DNA of 64,000 bases from Bacillota bacterium (GTDB lineage: Bacteria; Bacillota; Clostridia; Christensenellales; Aristaeellaceae), in the NCBI GenBank assembly GCA_023413135.1, contig JAEZQK010000022.1, forward strand, positions 1 to 64,000. Direction: 5' to 3'. The stretch's first letter is position 1. Every line of letters starts with the position of its first letter. This document shows positions 49,906 through 57,533 of this stretch, one piece after another. The position numbers and the translations under genes were made by a program. The notes under the pieces were generated by a model. That model worked only from the letters and a program-made list of their open reading frames with translations, was not told the origin of the DNA and did not search any database.

Positions 49906-50395
49906 ATCATTAATAGTCTCAGCTATTCCCTCCATTATTGCCCTTATATATACTTGCGCATTTGATCTTAATGCCAGTATAAAACCAGAGGATATTTTTA
50001 ACAGTTCGCTTGGTATACAAATTAATGCAATTGCTATCCTGATATCATTTTCTATAGCGATAATCACAATAATTGTGTCATCTGACAGCAAAAACATAAA
50101 TCGGCTGAGACAACACACCGCATCTGATGATAATTACAAACCACTTAACGAAGAGAAGCTTACGCTTTTTCAAGTGCTGTTATCCAATATAACCTATAAC
50201 ACGATAGTAGAAGTGGCCTACCTACTTATTATGGTGGCTGAGTTGTTCTTGCAATACATTATTCCAGTATATGTGCTCAAATATTTAGCTTCGATTAACA
50301 TATTCTTTATGATTTATATTCTTTATACATTATTAGAATCAATTGCACAAATGTACTTTACATTTTGGAAAGAAGTGGAGGAGAAAGCAAAATGA
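49829..50395 (+). CDS. four-helix membrane protein, partner of the SOS-controlled unit
   Basis: Protein of 188 aa from ATG 49829 (AAGGAG upstream, inside the previous gene). Four membrane segments are visible: LSKSLIVSAIPSIIALIYTC, IQINAIAILISFSIAIITIIV, IVEVAYLLIMVAELFLQYII and INIFFMIYILYTLLESIAQM. The topology equals that of RexB or KwaA, channel or membrane partners of phage-exclusion systems. The long overlap with the upstream gene suggests obligate co-translation. Confidence 0.7.
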   Translation: MRFEIKKIVALMPVSDYLKTRRHLSKSLIVSAIPSIIALIYTCAFDLNASIKPEDIFNSSLGIQINAIAILISFSIAIITIIVSSDSKNINRLRQHTASDDNYKPLNEEKLTLFQVLLSNITYNTIVEVAYLLIMVAELFLQYIIPVYVLKYLASINIFFMIYILYTLLESIAQMYFTFWKEVEEKAK

Positions 50396-50609
50396 AATTC
50401 AATGTATTGATTACCGAACGTGAAAAAATAATTGGGCCAGATTGGAAACCACTTGATATGCTGGCCTTTATGCTCTTGATGGGATAGCAAAAACGACAGT
50501 CGTAATTGAAGCGGAAAATGAACAGGACGCAGTTCACAAAGCATTTCAACAATACACTCCGCAACTTAAACTTACCGATACCACTGTTGCGGAAATTATA
50601 AGCGCTTAA
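50392..50609 (+). pseudogene. small gene, probably frameshifted
   Basis: ATG 50392 overlaps the previous stop (ATGA) with GGAGGAG upstream. The first frame, MKFNVLITEREKIIG ... LMG, ends at 50487; a one-base shift there opens GIAKTTVVIEAENEQDAVHKAFQQY to 50609. Together they resemble small DpnD/PcfM-like proteins, whose core is ITE....VEVEAE.EEEA. A single base lost or gained near 50475-50485 would explain it, or a sequencing error. Confidence 0.5.
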
Positions 50610-50670
50610 TGAAGAAATCCCTACGATACATGCATACGCTCCACCCACCGTGCGCGTACAATCACCAGCG

Positions 50671-50762
50671 CCTTTCCTCCTTTTCTCCTGGCAGAGATGC
50701 CGGGATATTTATAGTTTACTGCTTCGCTCCTAAAGTGTATAGCAGTTTATATGCACCGCTGG
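50671..50762 (+). repeat. diverged ~92-bp repeat, copy A
   Basis: This block aligns with 51905-51996 (copy B) at roughly 80% identity by eye. Shared cores are GGATATTTATAGTTTAC versus GGGTATTTATAGTTTAC and CCTAAAGTGTAT. The copies flank a gene and an ORF (50751-51720). They may be ends of a small cassette or duplicated linker DNA. Confidence 0.65.
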
Positions 50763-50897
50763 ACCAGCGCCAGCTTCCTGGACACCATTGATCGCGGTTA
50801 CCGGGCCGTGGGATTCCACCTGTGCTACCTGGCTAGAACATCCGGCGGACGCAGCGGCGGAAAGGAAAGCGAGAGGAAAGCAAAAAAAGTTCGATAA
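50751..50897 (+). CDS. short ORF starting inside repeat A (doubtful)
   Basis: A 48-codon frame, MHRWTSASFLDTIDRGYRAVGFHLCYLA ... , with GC-rich codon use unlike its AT-rich neighbours and no ribosome site. It looks like the coding remnant of another gene joined to the repeat. Expression is doubtful. Confidence 0.3.
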   Translation: MHRWTSASFLDTIDRGYRAVGFHLCYLARTSGGRSGGKESERKAKKVR

Positions 50898-50925
50898 TGC
50901 ATCGGGATTTTAATCTTATCAATTA

Positions 50926-51720
50926 CTATACTAGAATTTTTATTATGTCTAGTTTTTCATTTAATGGCATCCTATACAATTCAAGATTATTATACATATC
51001 AACACCAACTCCTTGTACTGTCATTGCAGAAGGCAAAACATCGGTTAATCCAAGTGCTGCTGTGCCTTTAAAGTTAATCAGACTCCGGCTATATAAGTCA
51101 AAGCATTCATGAAGTACTTGGTATAATTCGCGAGGGAATTCTTTCTCTTCACGGTAATTTACTGATCTGAGAGCCTCTTTTTCTTTTCCTCCTGCAACTG
51201 ATAAAATGCATATTTGACGAAACGTTAAGATTTCCACTGTTTTGATAACTATGTGAGCTAATTCAACGCTTATTGATTTATCAAAGGCGATATTTGCTAA
51301 TAAAAGGCCCATATAACCAATCTTTTTTTCTTCGGGATCACGTTGGCACTTTTGAATGACATTTTCAATTACTTCATCTGCCTTTGTTCGACCATTCTTT
51401 TTCACAACAAAAAAGTCGTCATCTCTAATGCTTTCACCTTCCTCAATACGCTCTTTTATTTTATTAGCAGCAATTGCAATAACTGCACCAACTCTAGTCT
51501 TTTCTCTACTTCCTAAAAGACGTTCTGAAATTTCAATTCCTATTTTCTTTAATGCTTTACCAGCCAATCCACCTCCCAACGCAAGAAGTGCTGCCGTTCC
51601 TGGATCACCTGCTAAAAAGCCCAGTGCGCCACCAACAGCAGCTCCTGCAATTTCTGCTCCATTGTTTATGATTTTCTGTACCTTATTATCTTTTTTCACT
51701 TCATCATCCAAAATTGACAT
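50926..51720 (-). CDS. glycine-zipper protein, unknown
   Basis: Protein of 264 aa from ATG 51720 (AGGAGG upstream; an upstream in-frame ATG at 51750 lacks a site). It has an N-terminal hydrophobic glycine-rich stretch GAEIAGAAVGGALGFLAGDPGTAALLALGGGLAG (parts at residues about 22-56), of the glycine-zipper type able to enter membranes. The remainder is soluble and helical (VGAVIAIAANKIKERIEEGES, KIGYMGLLLANIAFDKSIS). It lies between two diverged repeats and points against the prophage direction. A pore-forming or defence role is only a guess. Confidence 0.65.
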   Translation of the reverse strand: MSILDDEVKKDNKVQKIINNGAEIAGAAVGGALGFLAGDPGTAALLALGGGLAGKALKKIGIEISERLLGSREKTRVGAVIAIAANKIKERIEEGESIRDDDFFVVKKNGRTKADEVIENVIQKCQRDPEEKKIGYMGLLLANIAFDKSISVELAHIVIKTVEILTFRQICILSVAGGKEKEALRSVNYREEKEFPRELYQVLHECFDLYSRSLINFKGTAALGLTDVLPSAMTVQGVGVDMYNNLELYRMPLNEKLDIIKILV

Positions 51721-52053
51721 ATCCAAATTCCTCCTAACAATTCCCGACATATTTTACTTATTTAAATTAAAAATGTCAATCTTGTAATGTATTCCCACGA
51801 AAATCTGCTCAGGGCCTATATCATTGGCTTTCTATCCAGACTTATTTATGCCGCACATTGCATACCCCCTCTATCCCGCGCACATTGTCCCTGTAATACA
51901 GGTGCCCTTCCTCTTTCCTCTTCTGGCAGCAATGCAGGGGGTATTTATAGTTTACAGCTTCGCCCCTAAAGTGTATTTCGGTTTACATGCACCACTGTCA
52001 ACTGTTTTACAGAAATACAGAGAAAATGTCATCTGATCATTCTTTTGGCGCTC
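51721..52053. other. intergenic region holding repeat copy B
   Basis: About 330 bases without a convincing gene. The main content is the repeat copy B (51905-51996). A frame at 51787-51969 merely reads through it. An AT-rich stretch at 51745-51785 may contain the promoter of the glycine-zipper gene on the minus strand. Confidence 0.4.
51905..51996 (+). repeat. diverged ~92-bp repeat, copy B
   Basis: This is the partner of copy A at 50671-50762, in direct orientation. The most conserved part (TATTTATAGTTTAC ... CCTAAAGTGTAT) is 100% identical over two blocks of 14 and 12 bases. It lies just upstream of the glycine-zipper gene. Confidence 0.65.
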
Positions 52054-52692
52054 TCATGTTCCAGAGGAACTAATTTCAACCGATTGCACATCTTTTGATT
52101 TTTTCCTTTCTCGATCCCTTATTGTTTCAAGGCATTTTTCCAGGCCAGCGGAACTTAATATCGTGTCAAAAATCAAGGATGCTAGAACTGCAGTGTCTGC
52201 AGACTCGAGTCCAAAATAGACTGTACCACCGTACTTATCAATAGCAACCATTATAACCAAAGAAAAACGGGCAACGTTCAGGAATAGCTTCATTAGCTTA
52301 AAGTCAAAAATTAACGCCAAGATTCTTATTGCAACAATCGTAGAAAATGTACTGATGAAAAAAGCAAGTTCGTGTTCTGAAATAAAAATGAAGGGAACTA
52401 TGTTGACTGCAAAAACTGGAATCATGCAGATAAGACTTAATAAAAGTGCTTTAATGGCAAGCAAAGCTTGCGAGAAGAAGAAGTGCAATTTATCTTTAAA
52501 ACTTGACGTAGAATCTGTAGATTCGAATATTCCAAAAAAAGAAGGATTATCTCTTTTATATATCGCATCAAATACGATTATATAGCACATGCCAATAATA
52601 ATTGTACCCATCTTCATTTCAGCACTTTCATCTGACGTCAACAGTTTACGCAAATATAGAACCACAAGGTTCAGCATCCAAAATGCTCTCAT
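52054..52692 (-). CDS. multi-pass membrane protein, unknown
   Basis: Protein of 212 aa from ATG 52692 (weak AAGGAT site). Four to five hydrophobic segments: MGTIIIGMCYIIVFDAIY, FFFSQALLAIKALLLSLICMIPVFAVNIVPFIFI, FFISTFSTIVAIRILALIFDF and FSLVIMVAIDKYG, ending in a basic tail (RDRERKKSKDVQSVEISSSGT). No family is recognised. It belongs to the AT-rich cargo block and reads in the same direction as 50926-51720. Confidence 0.65.
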   Translation of the reverse strand: MRAFWMLNLVVLYLRKLLTSDESAEMKMGTIIIGMCYIIVFDAIYKRDNPSFFGIFESTDSTSSFKDKLHFFFSQALLAIKALLLSLICMIPVFAVNIVPFIFISEHELAFFISTFSTIVAIRILALIFDFKLMKLFLNVARFSLVIMVAIDKYGGTVYFGLESADTAVLASLIFDTILSSAGLEKCLETIRDRERKKSKDVQSVEISSSGT

Positions 52693-52786
52693 GTTTAATC
52701 CTTCTTTCGTAAGCTATTTGCATTGCTCTGAATATAACATGGATATTCGCTTGTTGTCTATTGTTTCCTTATGCACCAAGAAATGA

Positions 52787-52818
52787 AAAGGCCCATTAGG
52801 TCTATTGACATCATGGGC
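52787..52818 (-). terminator. hairpin terminator
   Basis: On the minus strand AGCCCAT pairs with ATGGGCC-type arm, followed by TTTTC. It follows the small gene at 52821-53003. Confidence 0.55.
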
Positions 52819-52820
52819 TG

Positions 52821-53003
52821 TCATAAATTAGCTTCAGTTGCCTGTCCCTTCTTTTGCTCTCCCTGGCCAGCGACAGCTCCATACTTCCTACTGACCCTCT
52901 CCAGGATCTCTTCCAGTACATCATCAGATACCGGTGCGTCAGCCGTATAGTGGACATTGGTATCATCCTCAAGAGTGTTTCTCCACATGCATATACGATT
53001 CAT
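52821..53003 (-). CDS. short acidic protein, unknown
   Basis: A 60-codon frame, MNRICMWRNTLEDDTNVHYTADAPVSDDVLEEILERVSRKYGAVAGQG..., with a predicted helix in the middle. There is no clear ribosome site before ATG 53003; an AT-rich box (about 53005-53015) lies upstream. Small solitary proteins of this type are often antitoxins or regulators. Unknown. Confidence 0.4.
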   Translation of the reverse strand: MNRICMWRNTLEDDTNVHYTADAPVSDDVLEEILERVSRKYGAVAGQGEQKKGQATEANL

Positions 53004-53160
53004 CCTGGTATAATATTATTGTGGTACCGACCTCCTTCCTCACTTACCCTCACTGGGAGCGATGCCAAGATTTAATTTAGGGACAGCATCCTACTTCTTC
53101 CTGCTAAAATTACCTTCTATTCCGCAAATTATCTAATGCCAACCGCGCCTTGGAGGTAAC

Positions 53161-54069
53161 ATGGACGTATTTAATGCTCGAAGCGCAAGCCCGATGCTGA
53201 TAACGGAAGAAAAGCAGCCTTTTGATAGCCCAGATTTTTTGTTCGAGCTTAAGCTTGACGGAATAAGATGCTTGGCTTATTTGGGTGATAACGGAACCGA
53301 CTTACGAAACAAAGAAAACATTGCACTTGCGCGGTTATACCCGGAGCTCCAGGACATCCATAAGCAAGTGACCGGAAACATTATCCTTGACGGGGAGCTT
53401 ATAGTGTTGGCTGACGGAAAGCCGGACTTTGAGAAGCTGCTACGCCGAGCGGTGATGGTAGATCCGTTTAAAATACATCTGGCAGCGAATTCGGCCCCTG
53501 TAACATTCGTGGCATTTGACATAATCTATCTGAATGGAAAAGAGCTATTTGGCTTACCGGTACGGGATCGAAAGCAATTGCTTATCAGTTCTGTTCGAGA
53601 AAATGATCGACTTGCTATTTCACGGGTGATAGAGGGGCAAGGTGTTGCACTATATAACCTAGCGGAAGAGCTGGATCTTGAAGGAATTGTTGCCAAACGT
53701 TCCAGCAGCTTATACCACCCCGGAAAGCGGACTAAGGATTGGGTCAAGATAAAAAACTTACAGGAAGAGGATTTCATCGCCGTTGGATACGTCCCTAAAG
53801 AGGGTCCTCTCGTCAGCCTTGTTCTAGGAAAGAAAATTGATGGCAGATTGGAATACGAAGGGCATGTGACAATGGGTGTATCGCGAGAGCAGGTTAGTCG
53901 GATGGGTATTAGCCCGAAATGCCCGTTTGATCGGGTGCCGCCAGGGAATGAAGATGCCAAATGGTTTGCCTTTATGCCTTTATGTACAGTCAGGTACATG
54001 AAACGCACCAGCAAAGGCGGCTTGCGGCAACCGGTCTTTAAGGGATTCAGGACAGGCATTTTATCTTGA
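53161..54069 (+). CDS. ATP-dependent DNA ligase (LigD ligase-domain type)
   Basis: DNA-joining enzyme of 302 aa (TTGGAGGTAAC before ATG). Nucleotidyltransferase motifs are I, FELKLDGIRC (catalytic Lys); III, TFVAFDIIYLNGKEL; IIIa/IV, DLEGIVAKRSS; V, KDWVKIKN. An OB domain follows (FIAVGYVPKEGPLVSLVLGKK ... GGLRQPVFKGFR). It is the ligase alone, without Ku, polymerase or phosphoesterase modules, as in many phages and clostridial genomes. With the polymerase, SRAP and SOS-boxed genes it makes a DNA-repair-flavoured cargo set. Confidence 0.92.
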   Translation: MDVFNARSASPMLITEEKQPFDSPDFLFELKLDGIRCLAYLGDNGTDLRNKENIALARLYPELQDIHKQVTGNIILDGELIVLADGKPDFEKLLRRAVMVDPFKIHLAANSAPVTFVAFDIIYLNGKELFGLPVRDRKQLLISSVRENDRLAISRVIEGQGVALYNLAEELDLEGIVAKRSSSLYHPGKRTKDWVKIKNLQEEDFIAVGYVPKEGPLVSLVLGKKIDGRLEYEGHVTMGVSREQVSRMGISPKCPFDRVPPGNEDAKWFAFMPLCTVRYMKRTSKGGLRQPVFKGFRTGILS

Positions 54070-54157
54070 ATAAAGGAAGTTTAGATTTATGACCTGAGAA
54101 CAATACAAAGAATTGCGAATGGCAGCTCTGGATGGTCTTAGGACCGAATACTATTTC

Positions 54158-54188
54158 CTCGGAGGTTTTTAGGCCTCCGAGATTTTTT
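54158..54188 (+). terminator. terminator after the ligase gene
   Basis: CTCGGAGG pairs with CCTCCGAG across TTTTTAGG, followed by ATTTTTT. A typical intrinsic terminator. Confidence 0.85.
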
Positions 54189-54209
54189 GCTAAAAATTGA
54201 TTGGCAAAT

Positions 54210-54238
54210 CTATTGACTAAATTATCATGACGTGGTAA
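54210..54238 (+). promoter_or_regulatory. promoter of the 54274 gene
   Basis: TTGACT and TAATAT are separated by 17 bases (54210-54238), 36 bases before the start codon. Confidence 0.6.
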
Positions 54239-54273
54239 TATATAATCAAGTACGAGCCAGGGAGGACACTGAA

Positions 54274-54552
54274 ATGACAGGTTCCGATAAGCAGGTGGCT
54301 TGGGCCGAAAAGATCATCGCCGACAAAGTGCACGCCCTTGAAGTCATGATCAAAAGTTGTGAGCAGACACGCGAAGCTTTTGGTGCATACGTGCAGGGCG
54401 ACGAAAAGCGCGTTGAAATGGCCAGCAACGCAATTTGTGAACTCCGGGCGCAGGATGACGCGACCCACATCATTAACCGGGTCCGCAATGAAAACCACGT
54501 ACAGCAGATTGACTACGCCGTGCAAGGCATTATCCGTAGGGACGAGATTTAA
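54274..54552 (+). CDS. small phage/plasmid-type protein, unknown
   Basis: Protein of 92 aa from ATG 54274 (AGGGAGGAC upstream), MTGSDKQVAWAEKIIADKVHALEVMIKSCEQTREAFG... . Short helical proteins with this opening are widespread in mobile elements of gut Clostridia, without a known role. It is the first gene of a small rightward unit with its own promoter. Confidence 0.65.
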   Translation: MTGSDKQVAWAEKIIADKVHALEVMIKSCEQTREAFGAYVQGDEKRVEMASNAICELRAQDDATHIINRVRNENHVQQIDYAVQGIIRRDEI

Positions 54553-54599
54553 GCGACACGCCAATCCGGGGCGGCCAATCCCCCGGCAGAAAGGATACT

Positions 54600-55166
54600 A
54601 TGAACGCGAACGAATTTGCTCAGCGGTTAAGGCAGATGCCAGCCGTCGTGCGGCTGCTCGGCCCCACCAACGCCTTGGGCTTTTACAAAGAAGCCGTGCA
54701 GAGCGTAGAAAAAATCATTGAAGCCTACGACCGTCAGGAAGACGAGATTGAGCGGTCTACTAATGAGGCGGTTGCATGCCTATCCGAAAAGATTGACCAC
54801 GAGTACTTCCGCCAAGCCCCCGAAGACGCAGCCAGGGCAATTGTGAAAGGGTTGCTGGCCGCGAACAACCTGCCCGGGCAGGCGATACTTGGATCGGCAA
54901 TGATAACGATTCCAAGCGGGCGGCAGGTAGACGCGCAAGATTTTGCTCACGCTTGGGAAGAAGCCCACCCCGGGCATGATTTAGGACTGTACGAGTGGAC
55001 CGTGTCAGAGGCCGCCGCATCATGGGGCGTCAGTGATCAAATGGCGCGGCTGCATATCAAAAGCCTGGAGTGGGGTAGACAGCGCATAATAGCCGGCCGC
55101 CTTACCTGGTGCATCCCGGCTGGAACACCAAAACCAGACGATAAACGAAAAAAGCGCTCCGAGTAG
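54600..55166 (+). CDS. hypothetical protein with C-terminal HTH-like region
   Basis: Protein of 188 aa (AAAGGATACT before ATG): MNANEFAQRLRQMPAVVRLLGPTNALGFYKEAVQSVEKIIEAYDRQEDEI. The last 50 residues (WTVSEAAASWGVSDQMARLHIKSLEWG) are helix-turn-helix-like, suggesting DNA binding. No family is recognised. A terminator follows at 55145-55181. Confidence 0.6.
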   Translation: MNANEFAQRLRQMPAVVRLLGPTNALGFYKEAVQSVEKIIEAYDRQEDEIERSTNEAVACLSEKIDHEYFRQAPEDAARAIVKGLLAANNLPGQAILGSAMITIPSGRQVDAQDFAHAWEEAHPGHDLGLYEWTVSEAAASWGVSDQMARLHIKSLEWGRQRIIAGRLTWCIPAGTPKPDDKRKKRSE

Positions 55167-55181
55167 GGGTGCGCTTTTCTT
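55145..55181 (+). terminator. terminator after 54600-55166
   Basis: AAGCGC pairs with GCGCTTTT around a 14-base loop, followed by CTTCTC on the plus strand. On the minus strand it ends in AAAGCGC... with a T-rich tail as well. Confidence 0.55.
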
Positions 55182-55299
55182 CTCAAATCTGAGAGTTTAT
55201 AACAAAAATTTCAATCCGCGGGGTTATCCCGTCAGGGGAAATATAACATTTTGGCTTTGAATTGTCAACATAACATTTTAACCCGCGCTTATGTGTGAT

Positions 55300-55306
55300 A
55301 TAATCT
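55300..55306 (+). promoter_or_regulatory. extended -10 promoter of the HTH gene
   Basis: TGATATAAT (TG-n-TATAAT) at about 55298-55306 lies 22 bases before the ATG of 55328. The stretch AACATTTT occurs twice upstream (about 55243-55250 and 55271-55278) and could be an operator. Confidence 0.5.
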
Positions 55307-55327
55307 GCCCATGGAGGCAAAAATGCC

Positions 55328-55663
55328 ATGACGAAAGACGATATTGTTGCCTTGTACAAAGCGATCGGCATCATTAAAACAACAGCCCGAATGTTGCATT
55401 TGTCGGAGTATAAGGTACGGCGCGTACTGATCGATGCACGCGAGTTAACAACGCCTAAGTCTACTTATATCAGCGCACAAATAGCAGCTGGCAAATCCGT
55501 GCGGCAGATTGCCGATGAGATGCAATGTACGGTAAGCGGTGTTGATGGGCATATGCCATATAGAAGGCACCCATACGGGCTCGGTGAGCAGACTGAAAAC
55601 GCTAAACGGATAGCCAACTGGAGGAAAAATAAGAATACCCTAAAAGAGAACGACAAGGAGTGA
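55328..55663 (+). CDS. helix-turn-helix protein, unknown regulator
   Basis: Protein of 111 aa (GGAGGCAAAAATGCC before ATG). Two HTH-like segments, GIIKTTARMLHLSEYKVRRVLIDARE and KSVRQIADEMQCTVSGVDGHMPY, argue for DNA binding. The second resembles a MarR/sigma-like recognition helix with a YRRHPYGLG tail. It overlaps the next small gene by spacing only (6 bases). It could regulate the unit in which it lies. Confidence 0.65.
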   Translation: MTKDDIVALYKAIGIIKTTARMLHLSEYKVRRVLIDARELTTPKSTYISAQIAAGKSVRQIADEMQCTVSGVDGHMPYRRHPYGLGEQTENAKRIANWRKNKNTLKENDKE

Positions 55664-55669
55664 TCACAG

Positions 55670-55852
55670 ATGCCGGAAAGACAATACCTTATAACCGAGA
55701 ACCAGCTCCAGGCCATACTTGCTCAAGCAAAAAAAACTGATATCTATGCCGAGGAAACGATTCTTGAGGACCAAACCGTACTGGACGTATTCATTTCGCA
55801 TGTGCCGAAGATTTCATTACAGCAAGGCGTGCCAATCAGTGTACAAGAATAA
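55670..55852 (+). CDS. small acidic protein, unknown
   Basis: Protein of 60 aa, MPERQYLITENQLQAILAQAKKTDIYAEETILEDQTVLDVFI, following the HTH gene by 6 bases. Start supported by GACAAGGAGTG upstream. No family is recognised. Confidence 0.55.
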   Translation: MPERQYLITENQLQAILAQAKKTDIYAEETILEDQTVLDVFISHVPKISLQQGVPISVQE

Positions 55853-55859
55853 ACAGGCT

Positions 55860-56126
55860 TCACACGGGGACCTTTACTTCTACAAACCAGCGATTATCCA
55901 CCAAATACAGATCCCTTGTGTACGATCTATCCTCCCCGGAGACTCGGATTGTATAACGCATTCCTGCGCCGCCTACCTTCATACTGGCTCCAGGCTTGAC
56001 TTCAAGGATTTTCTCAATCCTATATACTTTTCCATCAGGCCAATACAAAAGCGTTGGCTTTAGTTCACCGTCCTCAGTATAGTGCACATCCATAGCCACA
56101 TATTGCTTCACATTTTTCTGTTCCAT
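55860..56126 (-). CDS. small protein downstream of the Y-family polymerase
   Basis: Protein of 88 aa (GAAAGGTG before ATG), MEQKNVKQYVAMDVHYTEDGELKPTLLYWPDGKVYRIEKILEVKPGASMKVGG. In Bacillota, small proteins of this kind often follow Y-family polymerases on mobile elements and are co-transcribed with them. Role unknown. Confidence 0.65.
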   Translation of the reverse strand: MEQKNVKQYVAMDVHYTEDGELKPTLLYWPDGKVYRIEKILEVKPGASMKVGGAGMRYTIRVSGEDRSYTRDLYLVDNRWFVEVKVPV

Positions 56127-56139
56127 TGCTTTTCACCTT

Positions 56140-57393
56140 TCATTTCTTACCGGTGTACAAAGGCACAGGGTGCAGGGTATGTTCCTTTGGATTTATCTGC
56201 GCGACCTGGTCATCCATCAGAACAATGCCACGCTGGATTACCTTGTACCCAAAGCGCCGGCGGATATCATCTACAGATGCGGCAAGGGCAATTTGCTTTT
56301 CCCGCTTCTCGTTGTCGACCAGCATGTCAAGCTGTAGTGGTGATTCTGCGGGAACCAGGGATGAGCAGCTTATGCCTAGCGAACGCATTGGTAACATGTG
56401 CAGGCAGTGCCGATCCATAAGCTTTATTGCCTCCGCAGCGATTTCACCGGCTAGTGCCGTGGGGAGCTTGATTGTATGCTGCCTAGATAACCAAGCCAGT
56501 TTTGTATCCCTTGCTGCAAAGGTTATGCACCTGCTCAAAAATCCACCTTCGCGTAATCTGGAGGCCACGGATTCGGCAATCATATGGATTGCAATAATGG
56601 CATCTTCTCTAGTCTTCGCATCGCGAGGCAAGGTGCTGCTATTTCCAACGCTCTCAACCGGAATACTCATTTCAGCCGGCTTTACAGGCGTTGTGTCCAG
56701 GCCCATTGCGTAAGCCTTGAGCACAGGTCCCTTTATCCCAAATCGGGTTTCCAGATATTCCGTAGGGCTCTGGGCGAGCTGGCCTATCGTCAAAATATAA
56801 TGCTGTGCCAACTCACGGGCGGCACTGGGTCCAACATACATCAGGTCGCTTACCGGCAGCGGCCAAATTTTTGATGGTATGTCTTCAGGCCGAATAAGAG
56901 TGGAAAAATTCGGCTTACGCAGGTCCGAGCCCAGTTTCGCCATCATCTTATTTGTGGCAATTCCGACACTGGTCGTGATCCCCAGCTCATCCCATGTTCT
57001 TTTTCTTATGGTGTCTGCGATTTTAACGCCGTCATCTAGTGTGAAGTTCTTTTGCTTTATTTCAAGCCAGGCTTCATCGGCGCCGAACCCTTCGACCAGG
57101 TCTGTATAATCACTAAACATCCCATGCAGGCGTTTGCTATACTTCTCATAAAGGCTAAAGTTAGCTGGTATAACCGTAAGAAAAGGACACTTTTGAGTTG
57201 CTTCCCAGATAGGCTCACCTGTTTTTATACCGCAGGCTTTGGCCTCCCTGGAGCTCGCCAGCACGATGCCGTGTCTCTTTGATGCATCCCCGCCAACACT
57301 TACAGCTTTGCCTCGTAGCTCCGGGTGCTCGGATTGTTCTACCGAAGCGTAAAAGCTGTTGGCATCCACGTGCAGCACTACCCTGTCGTTCAA
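56140..57393 (-). CDS. Y-family DNA polymerase (DinB/UvrX-type)
   Basis: Translesion polymerase of 417 aa. Motifs: HVDANSFYASVEQSEHPELRGK (catalytic Asp), GIVLASSREAKACGIKTGEP, and the acidic box GFGADEAWLEIK (where the second catalytic acids are expected) followed by GITTSVGIATNKMMAKLGSDLRKP and the HhH segment VSDLMYVGPSAARELAQHYILTIGQLAQSP. I choose TTG 57393 because GGTGGGGG precedes it and because a SOS box (57419-57430) lies upstream inside the longer ATG frame. The gene is SOS-inducible and would add damage tolerance to the lysogen. Confidence 0.93.
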   Translation of the reverse strand: MNDRVVLHVDANSFYASVEQSEHPELRGKAVSVGGDASKRHGIVLASSREAKACGIKTGEPIWEATQKCPFLTVIPANFSLYEKYSKRLHGMFSDYTDLVEGFGADEAWLEIKQKNFTLDDGVKIADTIRKRTWDELGITTSVGIATNKMMAKLGSDLRKPNFSTLIRPEDIPSKIWPLPVSDLMYVGPSAARELAQHYILTIGQLAQSPTEYLETRFGIKGPVLKAYAMGLDTTPVKPAEMSIPVESVGNSSTLPRDAKTREDAIIAIHMIAESVASRLREGGFLSRCITFAARDTKLAWLSRQHTIKLPTALAGEIAAEAIKLMDRHCLHMLPMRSLGISCSSLVPAESPLQLDMLVDNEKREKQIALAASVDDIRRRFGYKVIQRGIVLMDDQVAQINPKEHTLHPVPLYTGKK

Positions 57394-57418
57394 GCTATCG
57401 CCCCCACCAATATTATGG

Positions 57419-57430
57419 GAACAAATGTTC
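57419..57430. promoter_or_regulatory. LexA (DinR-type) SOS box of the polymerase gene
   Basis: GAACAAATGTTC is a perfect GAAC-N4-GTTC dyad, with TCC-type flank on the minus strand; 12 of 14 positions fit the Gram-positive consensus. It is 26 bases upstream of the chosen TTG start. Confidence 0.85.
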
Positions 57431-57533
57431 TTGTTCATTCGTATGATAGCACGGCGAAAAAAATGAATCAATGAGAATTCTTGGATGCACACAAAAAAGC
57501 GCCCGACAGGGGCGCTACAACACTTGTCTTAAT

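Noticed and set aside
52355..52585. Plus-strand ORF within the membrane-protein gene
   Set aside because: Antisense shadow of 52054-52692.
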